Assembly (NCBI GenBank): GCA_965218205.1
Contig: OZ244590.1
Location: 1,426,001-1,490,000, forward strand
Reading direction: 5' to 3'
Origin: CBDDCA01 sp965218205
GTDB lineage: Bacteria > Spirochaetota > Spirochaetia > WTKD01 > G963693115
Length of the DNA: 64,000 bases
Part shown: positions 9,201 through 19,747 of the stretch, one piece after another
How the letters are laid out: each line of letters begins with the position of its first letter
Position numbering within the stretch: position 1 is the stretch's first letter
The notes under the pieces: model-generated
What the model saw: only the letters and a program-made list of their open reading frames with translations
Told to the model about the DNA's origin: nothing
The model's database searches: none
Program-made: the position numbers and the translations under genes

Positions 9201-10157
9201 TTAGGCATTCCTCATCTTTGTGTACTCAGCGGCTATTTTCGCCCCTAAGAAAGCATTATTCTTTACTAGCTGTATATTAGAAAACAAACTCTTTTTTTCT
9301 GTTCTTTCTGCAATATATGAAAGTAAAAAGGGAGTAGTAGCTTTTCCTACTATACCTTTTAAGGAACATTGTTGTAACGCCTCTTCTACTACTGTATGTA
9401 TATACGATTCATTCATAGAATATTCTTCAGGAATTGGATTAGCAATAACAACACCAGTATCTCCAGAAGATTCTCCATATTCACGAGAAGAAACAAGAGA
9501 CCACTTGACAGCAAGAAATTCAGCAATTTTTTCTACCGTATCAAGACTCATATCAAGATTAAAATTACTATTGCGAGTATAGAAAGCAGGCAAAACCTCT
9601 GTTTTATATCCAATCACTGGCACAGCTTTTGTTTCTAAGTATTCTAATGTAAGCCTTAAATCAAGTATTGATTTAGCTCCTGCACATACTACTGCAACAG
9701 GAGTTCTAGACAACTCATCAAGATCTGCAGAAATATCAAAACTTGTTTCTGCTCCACGATGTACCCCTCCTATTCCTCCAGTAGCAAACACAGATATGCC
9801 AGCAAGATGTGCTATATACATAGTAGCAGCAACGGTAGTTCCTCCACTTCTCTTCTGTACAAGTGCAAAAGGAATATCTTTTGTACTTACTTTCAGCATT
9901 GTACTGCTATCTTGTTTTGCTACATTATCAAGCTCCTCTGCACTTAAGCCAACACGAATAGTGCCATCAATAATTGCAATAGTTGCAGGAGTAGCTCCAT
10001 TTGCTCGAATCGTTTCTTCAAGTAACACAGCGGTATCCCTATTTTCAGGATACGGCATACCATGAGTAATAATAGTAGACTCAAGTGCTACTATTGCCTT
10101 TTTCTCATCATACGCTCTTTTTACTTCATGAGAATAATGAATTTTTAATGATTTCAT
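9201..10157 (-). CDS. psuG: Pseudouridine-5'-phosphate glycosidase
   Basis: The enzyme reversibly cleaves pseudouridine 5'-phosphate to uracil and ribose 5-phosphate in the cytoplasm. Family signatures are plain: VALESTIITHGMPYPEN near the N-terminus, GATPATIAIIDG, then TKDIPFALVQKRSGGTTVAAT with the catalytic-pocket Lys region, and FATGGIGGVHRGAE. Its 318 residues are typical. The start at 10157 has AAGGAG six bases upstream. It lies 64 bp downstream of the PfkB kinase gene on the same strand. Together they convert pseudouridine released from RNA turnover to uracil and ribose phosphate. Confidence 0.93.
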   Translation of the reverse strand: MKSLKIHYSHEVKRAYDEKKAIVALESTIITHGMPYPENRDTAVLLEETIRANGATPATIAIIDGTIRVGLSAEELDNVAKQDSSTMLKVSTKDIPFALVQKRSGGTTVAATMYIAHLAGISVFATGGIGGVHRGAETSFDISADLDELSRTPVAVVCAGAKSILDLRLTLEYLETKAVPVIGYKTEVLPAFYTRNSNFNLDMSLDTVEKIAEFLAVKWSLVSSREYGESSGDTGVVIANPIPEEYSMNESYIHTVVEEALQQCSLKGIVGKATTPFLLSYIAERTEKKSLFSNIQLVKNNAFLGAKIAAEYTKMRNA

Positions 10158-10221
10158 ACTTCACTCCTTATAATTCAATGAGTACCTATCATAGTACATT
10201 GATACTCTTATATCATATATT

Positions 10222-11292
10222 TTATTTTTTAGGAAAAATTTGCATTCGTAGTTTCTGTATTACGCTCTCACTGATACTACTAGATACTGCACTATTACTC
10301 TGTATGGTGTGGCTTGCTACGGTAATTCCATATTCTACAGATTCTTGTAGAGAATAGTTATTATATAACGCATATACTATACCTGCACATAGAGAGTCTC
10401 CTGCACCAGTAGTACTTTTTACTTGCAAAGCACTCGCTATTGTATTGTCCAGATATATATGCTTATGTTCAACTGTGCCATAATTTGCATTATGATTTTT
10501 TGTTATATACCATACTCCATTTTTTCCCATAGAAACTACAAGCCCACCAAGCCCTCTTGTAATAAGCAGCATACCAATTTCATACAATAGTGAAAAAAAA
10601 GTACTATCTTGAGCATGAAATACATCTTTTTCGTTATAACAATCAGTATCGGTACTGCTATGAATAAAATGTAGTATATCATTATAATAACTAGAGTGCA
10701 AATCTTTAATAACAGAGGCCAGCTCTGCCACATTTGTCTTTAACAAAAAAATGCCATCTATACAAGGTTGAACTTTATGTGCCTTTGCTCCTGACACTGT
10801 ATCAACGATATATTGCGTACCTTTTATATCATGTACAATATAATTCAAACTTTCCTGAGAAAGATTTGTGTCTAACACACAAAATGAAGAACTTGTTATA
10901 CAGCTCCTTTTTGTAGCAAAATACGCAATATTCATCTCTTCTACTATATCCATATCCGATATTGCATATACCATCTCCCCTTGCTCGTTGTGAAAAGCAT
11001 TATAACACGATGTATTAGCATCATTAAGCAACAACATATGAGAACAATCAAGAGAAGAAAGAGCAGTACTTTTCATATGCTCCATCAATACAGTACCTAA
11101 GATATCTTTTGCTGCCACACTCATGAGAATACTAGGAATTCCAAGACGACAAAGATTTTCAGCAATATTTCTTGCAACTCCACCAAACGATATTCGTATC
11201 GCCCCTTTATGAGAATCTTGCATAATCAAACTTGGAGTATATACTTGCGATAAAATATCAACATTTGAGGCTCCAATAACACATACACTCAC
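10222..11292 (-). CDS. psuK: PfkB-family pseudouridine kinase
   Basis: This sugar kinase of 356 residues has the ribokinase-fold N-terminal glycine motif FGGVARNIAENLCRLG and the C-terminal signature TTGAGDSLCAG, with the catalytic Asp in GAGD. FGGVARN and the partnership with psuG mark it as the pseudouridine kinase that makes pseudouridine 5'-phosphate from ATP and pseudouridine. The start is a GTG at 11292: an in-frame TGA lies just upstream and the nearby ATGs are in other frames. A GGGAG lies about 11 bases before the GTG. The central part (about residues 190-240) is longer than in many homologues. Confidence 0.88.
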   Translation of the reverse strand: MSVCVIGASNVDILSQVYTPSLIMQDSHKGAIRISFGGVARNIAENLCRLGIPSILMSVAAKDILGTVLMEHMKSTALSSLDCSHMLLLNDANTSCYNAFHNEQGEMVYAISDMDIVEEMNIAYFATKRSCITSSSFCVLDTNLSQESLNYIVHDIKGTQYIVDTVSGAKAHKVQPCIDGIFLLKTNVAELASVIKDLHSSYYNDILHFIHSSTDTDCYNEKDVFHAQDSTFFSLLYEIGMLLITRGLGGLVVSMGKNGVWYITKNHNANYGTVEHKHIYLDNTIASALQVKSTTGAGDSLCAGIVYALYNNYSLQESVEYGITVASHTIQSNSAVSSSISESVIQKLRMQIFPKK

Positions 11293-11462
11293 AATCTTTC
11301 ATACTCCCTATTTGGCACTAGATTCTGCCTAGTATATTCTTCTTATTAATTCTATATATCTACTGTTTCTTTTTATTTCTCTACTATAACTAGAATACCA
11401 TAATGATATGAAAAAAGATACTCTTATTGTATGAAAAATACGGATTCAAGCAGTGATTTGTA

Positions 11463-11491
11463 TTGATTTTTACTACAAAAAAAGGTATACT
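11463..11491 (+). promoter_or_regulatory. Promoter of proC, predicted near-leaderless
   Basis: TTGATT (11463-11468), 17 nt, then TATACT (11486-11491). Transcription starting seven bases further on would begin about five bases before the ATG at 11503, which leaves no room for a ribosome-binding site. Confidence 0.55.
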
Positions 11492-11502
11492 TTATATACA
11501 AT

Positions 11503-12408
11503 ATGCAAAAAGATAGACATACCATTCCTCAGAAAATACTTTTCATAGGATTTGGTACAATGGGATATGCTATAGCTACCTCTCTCCATAAAAAAAAGAT
11601 ATATCAGTTAGTAGCTATTGATCCATATAACACAAAAAATGCAGAAGCATTAGGAATACCATATTATAGTAATTTACAATCTATGGCAGACCATTTTCAA
11701 TCTTCACAAAACATTTTAATAATACTAGCAGTAAAACCACAACAAGCATATCAAATATGTCAACAACTATCATCCTTTATAAGAAACGATGATACTATAA
11801 TATCTATTATAGCAGGAATACACAGCTCTGTTTTACAAAAATTATTACACACACAACGCATCATTCGTTTTATGCCTACTATTGGAGCTACCATCAATAA
11901 AAGCGTCACTGGTATATATGTAGCGTCTCAGCAAGATCATCATGAATTAACAGAAATAGCACAAACCATAGCAAATACATTTGGTACTAGTTATGTATTT
12001 TCTCAGGAAGAACATATGGCAGCTATTACTGGAGTCTCTGGATCAGGAATAGCGTTTGTAACTGCATTTTTAGATGCCATGATACTTGCAGGAATCCGCG
12101 AGGGGCTCACAAAATCACAAGCACAAAGCATCTCCCTCGCAACTATGGAAAGCGTGTGTAGCTTACTCTCTCCAAAAGGAAATCGTAAAGCACCATTCTC
12201 ATCCCCTAGCGATTGTATACAAGCAATATGTTCACCAGCAGGAACCACAATAGAGGGAATACACAGTTTACACTCTCAATCATTCTATGCGATAATAATG
12301 AATGCAGTACATCAAGCACGCATAAAGGCTGACAGTATTGAACAAAAGATACAACAAGAAACATACACTACCACAGAATCAACACAAGATTCTATTGAAC
12401 AAGAGTAA
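11503..12408 (+). CDS. proC: Pyrroline-5-carboxylate reductase
   Basis: This enzyme catalyses the last step of proline synthesis, NAD(P)H-dependent reduction of pyrroline-5-carboxylate. The N-terminus has the Rossmann dinucleotide motif GFGTMG at about residues 17-22. The C-terminal dimerisation and catalytic domain carries GVSGSGIAFVTAFLDAM, LATMES and SPAGTTIEGI (the usual SPGGTT with one Ala). At 301 residues it is slightly longer than typical because of a Gln/Thr-rich tail. The gene precedes serS by two bases, so the two are co-transcribed. The ATG has no SD and sits directly behind a promoter. Confidence 0.93.
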   Translation: MQKDRHTIPQKILFIGFGTMGYAIATSLHKKKIYQLVAIDPYNTKNAEALGIPYYSNLQSMADHFQSSQNILIILAVKPQQAYQICQQLSSFIRNDDTIISIIAGIHSSVLQKLLHTQRIIRFMPTIGATINKSVTGIYVASQQDHHELTEIAQTIANTFGTSYVFSQEEHMAAITGVSGSGIAFVTAFLDAMILAGIREGLTKSQAQSISLATMESVCSLLSPKGNRKAPFSSPSDCIQAICSPAGTTIEGIHSLHSQSFYAIIMNAVHQARIKADSIEQKIQQETYTTTESTQDSIEQE

Positions 12409-12410
12409 TT

Positions 12411-13721
12411 ATGATTGATATAAAACTAATAGTAGAAAAAAAAGAAGAGTACATACATTCAATTAAAGCACGCCACCTCAATGTTGATATATCTGATATT
12501 GATCTATTATATGAGAAAAAGAATACCTTACAAAAAAATCTTGAAAAATTACAAGAAGAACGTAATAAAACAGCAAAAAAATTATCAGCTCCCCTTGATG
12601 CACAACAACGTAACACACTTGTAGAAAAAGGCAAACAATTAAAAAAAGATATTACAAGCATCGAAGAAGAGTATAAACAATGTAATACACAACTTATACA
12701 GCTTGCAGAAAGTGTTCCTAATCTTTTTCATCCTGATATTCCTGTAGGAAAAGAAGAACACGACTCTCTTGTAATACGGAAAGAAGGAATTATTCCACAG
12801 TTTAATTTCAAAGCAAAAGATCATGTACAGTTAGGCACAGAACTTGATATTATTGATTTTGATACAGCTGCAGAAGTAAGTGGTGTAAAATTTTACTATC
12901 TTAAAAATCAAGCTGTATTACTTGAATTAGCATTATTACGCTTTGGTATTGATATATTACAAAAACATGGCTTTAGTATTTTTCAAACCCCAGACATTGC
13001 AAAATTAAGTGTTATTTCTAAACTTGGATTTCAACCTCGAGGTGCTGAGAGTAATATTTATAAGTTAGAAAACGAAGAAACAGGATTAGTGGGAACTGCA
13101 GAAATTACCCTTGGAGGCTATCTAATGAATTCAATCATACAAGAACAGCAACTTCCTATAAAGTATGCAGGTATTTCCCATTGTTTTAGAAAAGAAGCAG
13201 GGGCTGCAGGACAGTACTCTAAAGGCCTGTATCGTGTTCATCAATTTACAAAACTAGAAATGTTCACATTTTGTCATCCACAACAATCTGAAACAATGCA
13301 CAGTGAATTACTTGCCATCGAAGAAGAGATGTATACACTATTAGAAATTCCCTATAGAGTAGTTGACACTTGTACTGGTGACTTAGGTAACCCTGCATAT
13401 AGAAAATTTGATATTGAAGCATGGATGCCTGGTCGTGGAAATGCAGGAGAATATGGAGAAATCACCAGTGCTTCTAACTGTACTGACTATCAAGCACAAC
13501 GCCTAAATATTCGTGTGCATTCACCAGAAAAGAAGAAAAAATACTTTCCTCATATGCTTAATGGCACTGCCATTGCTATTTCTCGTGCCCTTGTAGCATT
13601 ACTTGAAAATAATCAACAATCTGATAGCTCTATCCTTGTTCCACAAGCATTACAAGCATACTGTGGGTTCTCAAGCATACCTTGCCCATCATCTAGCACC
13701 GATGAAACAATCACTTCATAA
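12411..13721 (+). CDS. serS: Seryl-tRNA synthetase
   Basis: This class II aminoacyl-tRNA synthetase of 436 residues charges tRNA-Ser. Residues 1-110 form the long antiparallel coiled-coil tRNA-binding arm (rich in KKNTLQKNLEKLQEER-type heptads). The catalytic domain follows with GTAEI, motif 2 in SHCFRKEAGAAG, YRVHQFTKLEMF, and motif 3 in NGTAIAISRALVALLE. The ATG starts two bases after the proC stop, so translation is probably coupled. The length and all class II motifs are normal, which indicates a functional housekeeping gene. Confidence 0.97.
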   Translation: MIDIKLIVEKKEEYIHSIKARHLNVDISDIDLLYEKKNTLQKNLEKLQEERNKTAKKLSAPLDAQQRNTLVEKGKQLKKDITSIEEEYKQCNTQLIQLAESVPNLFHPDIPVGKEEHDSLVIRKEGIIPQFNFKAKDHVQLGTELDIIDFDTAAEVSGVKFYYLKNQAVLLELALLRFGIDILQKHGFSIFQTPDIAKLSVISKLGFQPRGAESNIYKLENEETGLVGTAEITLGGYLMNSIIQEQQLPIKYAGISHCFRKEAGAAGQYSKGLYRVHQFTKLEMFTFCHPQQSETMHSELLAIEEEMYTLLEIPYRVVDTCTGDLGNPAYRKFDIEAWMPGRGNAGEYGEITSASNCTDYQAQRLNIRVHSPEKKKKYFPHMLNGTAIAISRALVALLENNQQSDSSILVPQALQAYCGFSSIPCPSSSTDETITS

Positions 13722-13729
13722 TACGCCCT

Positions 13730-14824
13730 ATGCAGTTTATTGCTGAAATAGGATCTGCACATGCAGGTTCTCTCTCACAAGCAAAAGAACACATTATAGC
13801 AGCAAAAGAAAGTGGTGCTACTATTGCAAAATTTCAATGGATTATCGCAGATGAAATTGTAAGTGATACTGTTGGGGATATACATTTTGGTAATACAACA
13901 TTTAATTTACATCATACATTCAAGCAAGTAGAAAAAGATATTGAATTTTATCAACAGCTAAAAGAGTACACAGAAAGCCTTGACTTACAATTTCTTTGCT
14001 CTGTGTTTGGAGTACAATCGCTTCATCAATATCTACAACTAGAACCATCACTCATTAAAATTGCATCTCCAGAAATTAATCATATTCCACTGTTACAAGA
14101 AATTTCAAAAAGTAATGCAAGCATATTACTTTCTACTGGACTCGCAACACTTATTGATATACAAATATGCCTTGATATTCTTACGCAAAAAAACACAACT
14201 ATAGCACATAACAACAGACACAACAGTACCCCACATACTGTACAGTTACTCCATTGTGTAACAGCCTATCCTGCCAACTATACCGAGTATAACCTTTCTC
14301 TCTTACACACGTATCAGCAATTTTTTACTGATACTGTAGGCATCTCTGATCATAGTAACTCTATAGCATTACTTGCTGCTACCTCATTGCTGTTTGGATC
14401 TAGTATCATTGAAAAGCATTTTTGCATCACAAAAACAACACATAACATAGATAATACAGTAGCATTATCTCCGCAACAGTTTTCTACTATGGTACAAGCA
14501 TGCAAGCATGTAGAAACATTGCTCAGCAACACATCCAATAGTATAGGTACTTCTCATTCCTCTATCACGCAAGATATAGTGTTATTTCTTAGGGATATTG
14601 CAGAACAAGAGCAGCATCAATTTGATATACAATCACTTCTCAAAGCAACAGATTGGCAAAGCCCTGCACTGCTTGATATATACTATAGTTCCCGTAGAAG
14701 TGTATTTTCAAAACAACAGAGCAAAAAAAATGCCTCTATCTCGCTTGATGACATTGTAATCTTACGAAGTGAAAAAAATATCCAACCTGGCATTCCTGCC
14801 GAGTACTTACAATATATAGACTAG
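13730..14824 (+). CDS. NeuB-family sialic-acid-type synthase
   Basis: Members condense phosphoenolpyruvate with an N-acyl-hexosamine to give nonulosonic acids (N-acetylneuraminate, legionaminate or pseudaminate). Hallmarks are FIAEIGSAHAG at the N-terminus, AKFQW with the PEP-binding Lys, IKIASPEINHIPLL, LLSTGLAT, HCVTAYPA, GISDHSNS and IIEKHF, all in family order on a TIM barrel. The last 60 residues resemble a shortened SAF (antifreeze-like) domain. It is 364 residues long, close to normal. It lies eight bases after serS, yet no CMP-transferase or epimerase gene is nearby, so the exact sugar cannot be told. A use in surface or flagellin glycosylation is inference. Confidence 0.85.
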   Translation: MQFIAEIGSAHAGSLSQAKEHIIAAKESGATIAKFQWIIADEIVSDTVGDIHFGNTTFNLHHTFKQVEKDIEFYQQLKEYTESLDLQFLCSVFGVQSLHQYLQLEPSLIKIASPEINHIPLLQEISKSNASILLSTGLATLIDIQICLDILTQKNTTIAHNNRHNSTPHTVQLLHCVTAYPANYTEYNLSLLHTYQQFFTDTVGISDHSNSIALLAATSLLFGSSIIEKHFCITKTTHNIDNTVALSPQQFSTMVQACKHVETLLSNTSNSIGTSHSSITQDIVLFLRDIAEQEQHQFDIQSLLKATDWQSPALLDIYYSSRRSVFSKQQSKKNASISLDDIVILRSEKNIQPGIPAEYLQYID

Positions 14825-14943
14825 CTATAGAGTAAGGAGCGGGCATGGATAAGCAATATTAAACTAACTAAAGCTCCTTTATCCAGTAGATATAGCCTAG
14901 TGAAATTAAGATTTTTCCCATTTAGCTTAACTTTGCTTATGCT

Positions 14944-14980
14944 CTATAGCAAGAAAGGAAATGCTCCTTTCTTGCTATAG
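14944..14980. terminator. Hairpin between convergent genes
   Basis: A perfect 16-bp inverted repeat, CTATAGCAAGAAAGGA and its complement, encloses the five-base loop AATGC. It lies between neuB-like (plus) and the FN3-DUF285 lipoprotein gene (minus), which run towards each other, so it can serve both as a terminator. No long U-run follows on either strand. The remaining 14825-14943 holds only weaker imperfect inverted repeats (GGAGC...GCTCC). Confidence 0.7.
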
Positions 14981-14999
14981 GTGTGTTTCTATGTACCTA

Positions 15000-17900
15000 C
15001 TATGTGGTACATGCTGAACTACCAGCAACCTTTGGGTACTGTGCTGTTTTGCCAGCCATAGCTGAATTGTTGAATACCAAAGACAAAAAAGATATTTTAC
15101 ACAATTTCCATGATGATAAATCTTGATTAAATGCAGAAGCAGAGAGAAACATAGAGGATGTATTAGTAACTTTACTCACATTCCAGTTTCCTATATCTTG
15201 ATTAAAAGCACTTGCAAAAGAAAACATACCGCTCATATTAGTAACCGCACTTACATTCCAGTTTCCTATGTCTTGATTAAAAGCACTTGCAAAAGAAAAC
15301 ATAGCATTCATATTAGTAACCTTACCTACATCCCAAGCACCTATATCTTGATTAAAAACACTTGCTCTAAAAAACATGCTCTGCATACTCATTACATTAC
15401 TGGTATTCCACTGTGTTATGTCTCCATTAAAAGTACTATCGTCCTTAAATAGATCACTCATATCAGTAATAGCACTGGTATCTATCATGTTGAGGTTGGG
15501 GCTAGGGTTGTTGTTTCCTCCCGAACCTTGTCTTGTTTTTTCTGCTGTGATAATAGCTTGCAGTGCTGTCTTTGTCGTTGGTCTGTAATAGCTAGCTGAT
15601 GTTTGTCCTGATGGTGGGGTTCTCAGTCCTGTCTTTATAACAATGCTTGCTTTTATTGTTTTAGCTGAACCGATAAATCCACACTCTGCTACATTGTAGC
15701 TATAATCAGGATTAACTCTCATAATATCAGGATCATTTATATTGGACTTATTTGCTATGCCTGTTATAGTAACTGTGTCAGTAGTATCATCAAATGATAC
15801 TGCTAGCCCTGTTTCTTTTTTAATTTTCTCTGCATCTGCTTTCGGTATGTTGCCACTACAGGTAAAGGTATTGCCACTGGGAACACTACTGAGTACTCTT
15901 GTTATATTTATTGCTGGCGTTTTGCCTACTTCTGCTGAAACTACTACAGTATTTCCTATAAATGCTGACATTTCAAATTCTTTACGGACTCCTGTTGATG
16001 CTTTTGTAGGATCGGTGCTGTTTACTGCTTGCACGACTATTTCGTAGGTTCTTCCGTTTGTCAATCCTGTCAAAATAGTGTTTGTTGTTCCTGCTGACAC
16101 TGTTTTTGTTGCTGTCGCATCTCTTATTATTGCTGCTTCATTTCTTGCACTGCCTCCTTTGGCAACGCTGTATACTTTGTACGATACCTGTGCGGTTGTT
16201 AAGGTAGCTCCTTTGTTTGTTTTGTGGCTTGCAGTAAGGTTGGGAGCTGTCCACGATACTCTCATGCCTGTTGTGGTTACTGCTGTTTGTATATTGCTTA
16301 CTTCTGCGGGGGCTGTCGCTTGCGATGCGGTTGTTACTGTTGCCACTGTCGATACTACTTTTTTACTTGGGTCTGTTTTTACTGCTACTTCTACCACAAA
16401 ATGATACTTTGTTGCTCCTTTTATTGCTATCACTGGTGCTGTGTCTGCAGACAAACCTAAACTGGCAAGGGCTGGTACTGTGTACACTCTGCTACTGGCA
16501 CTGCCTATGTTTACTTTCCTGCCTGCTAGTACTTCTGCTACTGTAGAGGTTGTGTCTTTCTGTAAGCCGTACACGGTGTATACTAGCTGATTACTTGCTG
16601 TTATGCTTGTGCCATCATAGTCTTTTGCTCCTGTAAATGTGCTTAGCTCGGTGAGTACTAGCTTTATTGTTCCTGCTGTGCTTGTTGACTGTGATACTAC
16701 TAGCTTTCCTGTCAGTAATGACTGATTGGGAGCTACTGCTTTGGAGGTATAGACTTCCTTTATTTCTGCTACATCGGTGTAAAAGCCTGCAGGAAAGAGA
16801 TTGGTTGATACATTGTAATCGGGGCTTGTTGTGTTTACTATCCTCACTCCTATGTAGTAGTCCTTTGCTGTTTCTATAGGGGTGTCTCCTGCATTGCTTC
16901 CACTGGTGCTGTCTACTATTGCTATGGATAGTGTGTTTTGAGTTGTTCCTGTTGCTTTTGTGTACTTTGCTACTCTTGCTCTACTTTTTTCCACTGCCCA
17001 TAGGGCTGATACGCTGGCAGGCTTTTGGCTTGTATCTTCTTTCTTGAGGTATAGCACATAGTAGGCAAGATCTCTTGCTTCAAGGGCATTGCCATTTGCT
17101 TTGCTCACTCCTGCTATGTCTGAGGCATTAAGCTGTACTGTTATGACTTTTTTTCCTCTGTTGCCTCCTGTGGTAGGCACTGCAAATACCACTGCATTAC
17201 TGTTAGTGTAGGTTGTTACTTTTGGTGCGTTTGGTGGCGTAGTAAGTGTTGCTGTTTTTATTGTTGCTGATGCTCCTATGCTATAGGCGGGATTGATGCT
17301 GTTTATTGCTTCTACTCCTGCGGTATATTCTGCTCCCTTTGTTCCTATAAATGTTGCTTTTAACTCTGCACTGTTTCCTGCTAGCTCTCTTGTTTGTACT
17401 CCTGCAAGGGCTTTTATTTCTTCTAGTGTTTTTGTGCTGTGGTCTCCTGCTACTATGTATACTTTGTATTGTATCTGTACAGGCGTGAGTTTGTTTCCAT
17501 TAGGGGCTTTGTGGGTATTGGCAATAGTACCTGCACTAAATGTATAGACTGCTGTTGCAGTTGTTTGGGTTACTGATTCTACGGAGAGCTTTGCATCCTT
17601 TGGCTCTGGCGGTGCTGTTGAGGTGCTATCGTATACTGCTACTGCATCAGTAAGAGAAGTTACTGGGCTTACTCTGTTATTTGCTATTTGTAAAAAATCA
17701 AAGCGATAGTTCTTGGCGTTTGCTTGGTACTTGGGTACTTCTAAGCCGTCTGCTATACCAAAGCTAATGGTGGTTGCTGGGTTTGTTATGCTTTTTTCTG
17801 CTATTACGGTAGCTCCCTCTTTCATACGCAAGGTATAGTATTGTCCTATGCCTGGAGCTGTCTTAAAGGTTGCTTTTATCTGTATGACTCCTGTTTTGTC

Positions 17901-19747
17901 TAGGGTTGGCTTTTTTGAAAAAAGATCTTCTGAGGGGGCATTCAGCTGAGAGGGGGTGGTTATGTCTTTTGGAGCTTTAGTGCTTTTGTTTTCTGCATAG
18001 TCTATTGCTTGTATTGTTACTGTGTAGGTTTTGCCTTGACTGAGTACTTCGACAGAGAGCGATGTTGTGGGATAGGGTATTTTCTTCTCGTTGACTACTG
18101 CAGTACTTGTGCCTTTCTCTTGTATGCTTACGCTGTATTCTTTTATGTCTTTGTTGTTGCTTGTGGGCTCTGTCCATGTTATTTGTGTTTCTACTTTTGT
18201 TGCTGATACAAAAGGATAGCTTGCCTGTATGTTTGTTACTGCATCGGGAGCGGTGCTATCTGCTACGGTACTTACTGTGGCATTTTCTGCTGTTCCTTTG
18301 TTGCCTGCATAGTCCTGCGATTGTACTGCCACTGTGTACTCGGTGGTAGCTTTGAGGCCTGGTATTTGCGTGTTGCGTACTGCTCTGTCTGTTATTGTTA
18401 CTGTCTTTGCTGGTGTTTTGCTATCCTTTTCTGTTGCTGTTATGGTCACTCCTGCGTAATCTCTCACATTGGGCTCTTGCCAGCTTACTACTATGCTTGT
18501 TGCTCCTCCTACGGCACTTACATTACTTACAGGCTCTGTGCTTTTGTCGGTTGTTGCTAATTCTTTTGATACTGCAGTGGAGTACTTTCCGTTCTGAGAG
18601 ACATACACTTCTACTTTGTAAGTAAGCGTGCCGTAGAGTTTTGTAAGTGCTATGCCATCTTTTGCGACATACACAGTGGCGTATTCTTTTGCCTGTGCAG
18701 TCGCTCCGCTGACATTGGTTGCACTGGTATCTTTGCTTATTGTCTCTTCTGCTACTACGGTGTTTGTTGCGGTTGCTGTGACTCGTACTTGGAGTTTTTT
18801 GTTTGTAAAGGTAAAGCTCCCCCACTTGATAAGCAGGCTTTCATCGGCAGGGCTATCGTCTTTATTGTTTGCTGTTACTGTAAGATTTGCCTCTGGTAGT
18901 GCTGCTACTGTTTGTGAGAGGGCTGATGGCACTATGCCTCTGAGTGCTTGCTTTGCCGTGCTTTTGTTACCGTTGCTATCTTTGTACACTACCACTATAT
19001 CATAGCTGATGCCGTCTATGGTGGGCACAGCAATGCTCACTTCTCCTTGTGTTACATCTTGTACTAATACTTCTGTCTTTACATTAGTAGTTTTTTCTAT
19101 CACCTGTATTGTGGCTTCGGCTATGTCTGTCTTGCCTGACGAGAGTAGTGCTTTGTCCCATGTGAGCTTTATGCCATTTGTTGCTGATTCTACTGCTACC
19201 TGTGTAAAGGTGTCCTGTGGGGCAGTTTCATCACTCAGTGTTGTAACAGAGCGGGTTGTTTTTGGTGATACTTCTGAGTCCTTTTGGGCTTCTATCTCTA
19301 CAGTGTAATTGGTGAGTGCTTGCAAGCCCTTGAGTTTATACGATTGTCCTTGTTGAAACAATGCACGATATTCTATTGCAGGAACACGCACTTGTATAGA
19401 CTGTGCTGGCGTTGTAGAGGTAGCTTTTACTACTACATGCGTAGCATCGCTTGGGGCTTGCCAGCGTAACGAGAGTGTCCCATCATTGCCTGCTGGTTTT
19501 ATCTGCACATTGGACAGTGATGCAAGTGTCGGGGTTACTGGTGTCCCTCCTCCGCCTGAGGAACCGCTACTGCTCTCTGCACATGCTACGAGTACGAGGG
19601 TAACTATTGCTAGCACTAAAAACAGTGCAACGAGAGTTATGTTTTGTTTATATTGAGAGTGTACCCCCCCCCCCCGATTTTTTTGATGCTGTATAGCTCT
19701 CTACTCAGCCATCCTTTTTTCAGCTGTTTTTTCAACCGTTTTTTCAT
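15000..19747 (-). CDS. Phase-variable FN3/DUF285 surface lipoprotein (OFF in this sequence)
   Basis: An ATG at 19747, preceded by AAGGAG, opens MKKRLKKQLKKGW..ELYSIKKI and runs into a G tract of 12 (19675-19664). With 12 G the frame ends at a TAA about nine codons later. With 13 or 16 G it would join directly to VHSQYKQ and the signal peptide LVALFLVLAIVTLVLVAC with its lipobox. The remaining 1,500-residue frame is intact to 15000. It holds about ten FN3-type modules, including one like those of the 479-5617 protein (around 16000-16320), and a C-terminal cassette of 24-25-residue DUF285/BspA repeats (FNQDIGNWNVSKVTNMSSMF type, about 15060-15480). Lipidation and surface exposure are predicted only in the ON frame. 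It is a paralogue of 42244-46616, with a near-identical leader and N-terminal region. Confidence 0.85.
19664..19675 (-). repeat. Poly-G phase-variation tract (12 G, OFF)
   Basis: Twelve C on the plus strand are twelve G in the coding strand, placed at codon 25 of the lipoprotein leader. Lengths of 3n give ...YTLNIN and a stop. Lengths of 3n+2 also reach a stop within a few codons. Only 3n+1 reads through to the lipobox. Confidence 0.9.

Noticed and set aside
14825..14943. Possible small structured RNA between neuB-like and lipoprotein genes
   Set aside because: Only weak imperfect inverted repeats (AAGGAGC...GCTCCTT) are seen besides the terminator hairpin; no promoter or recognisable riboswitch core.
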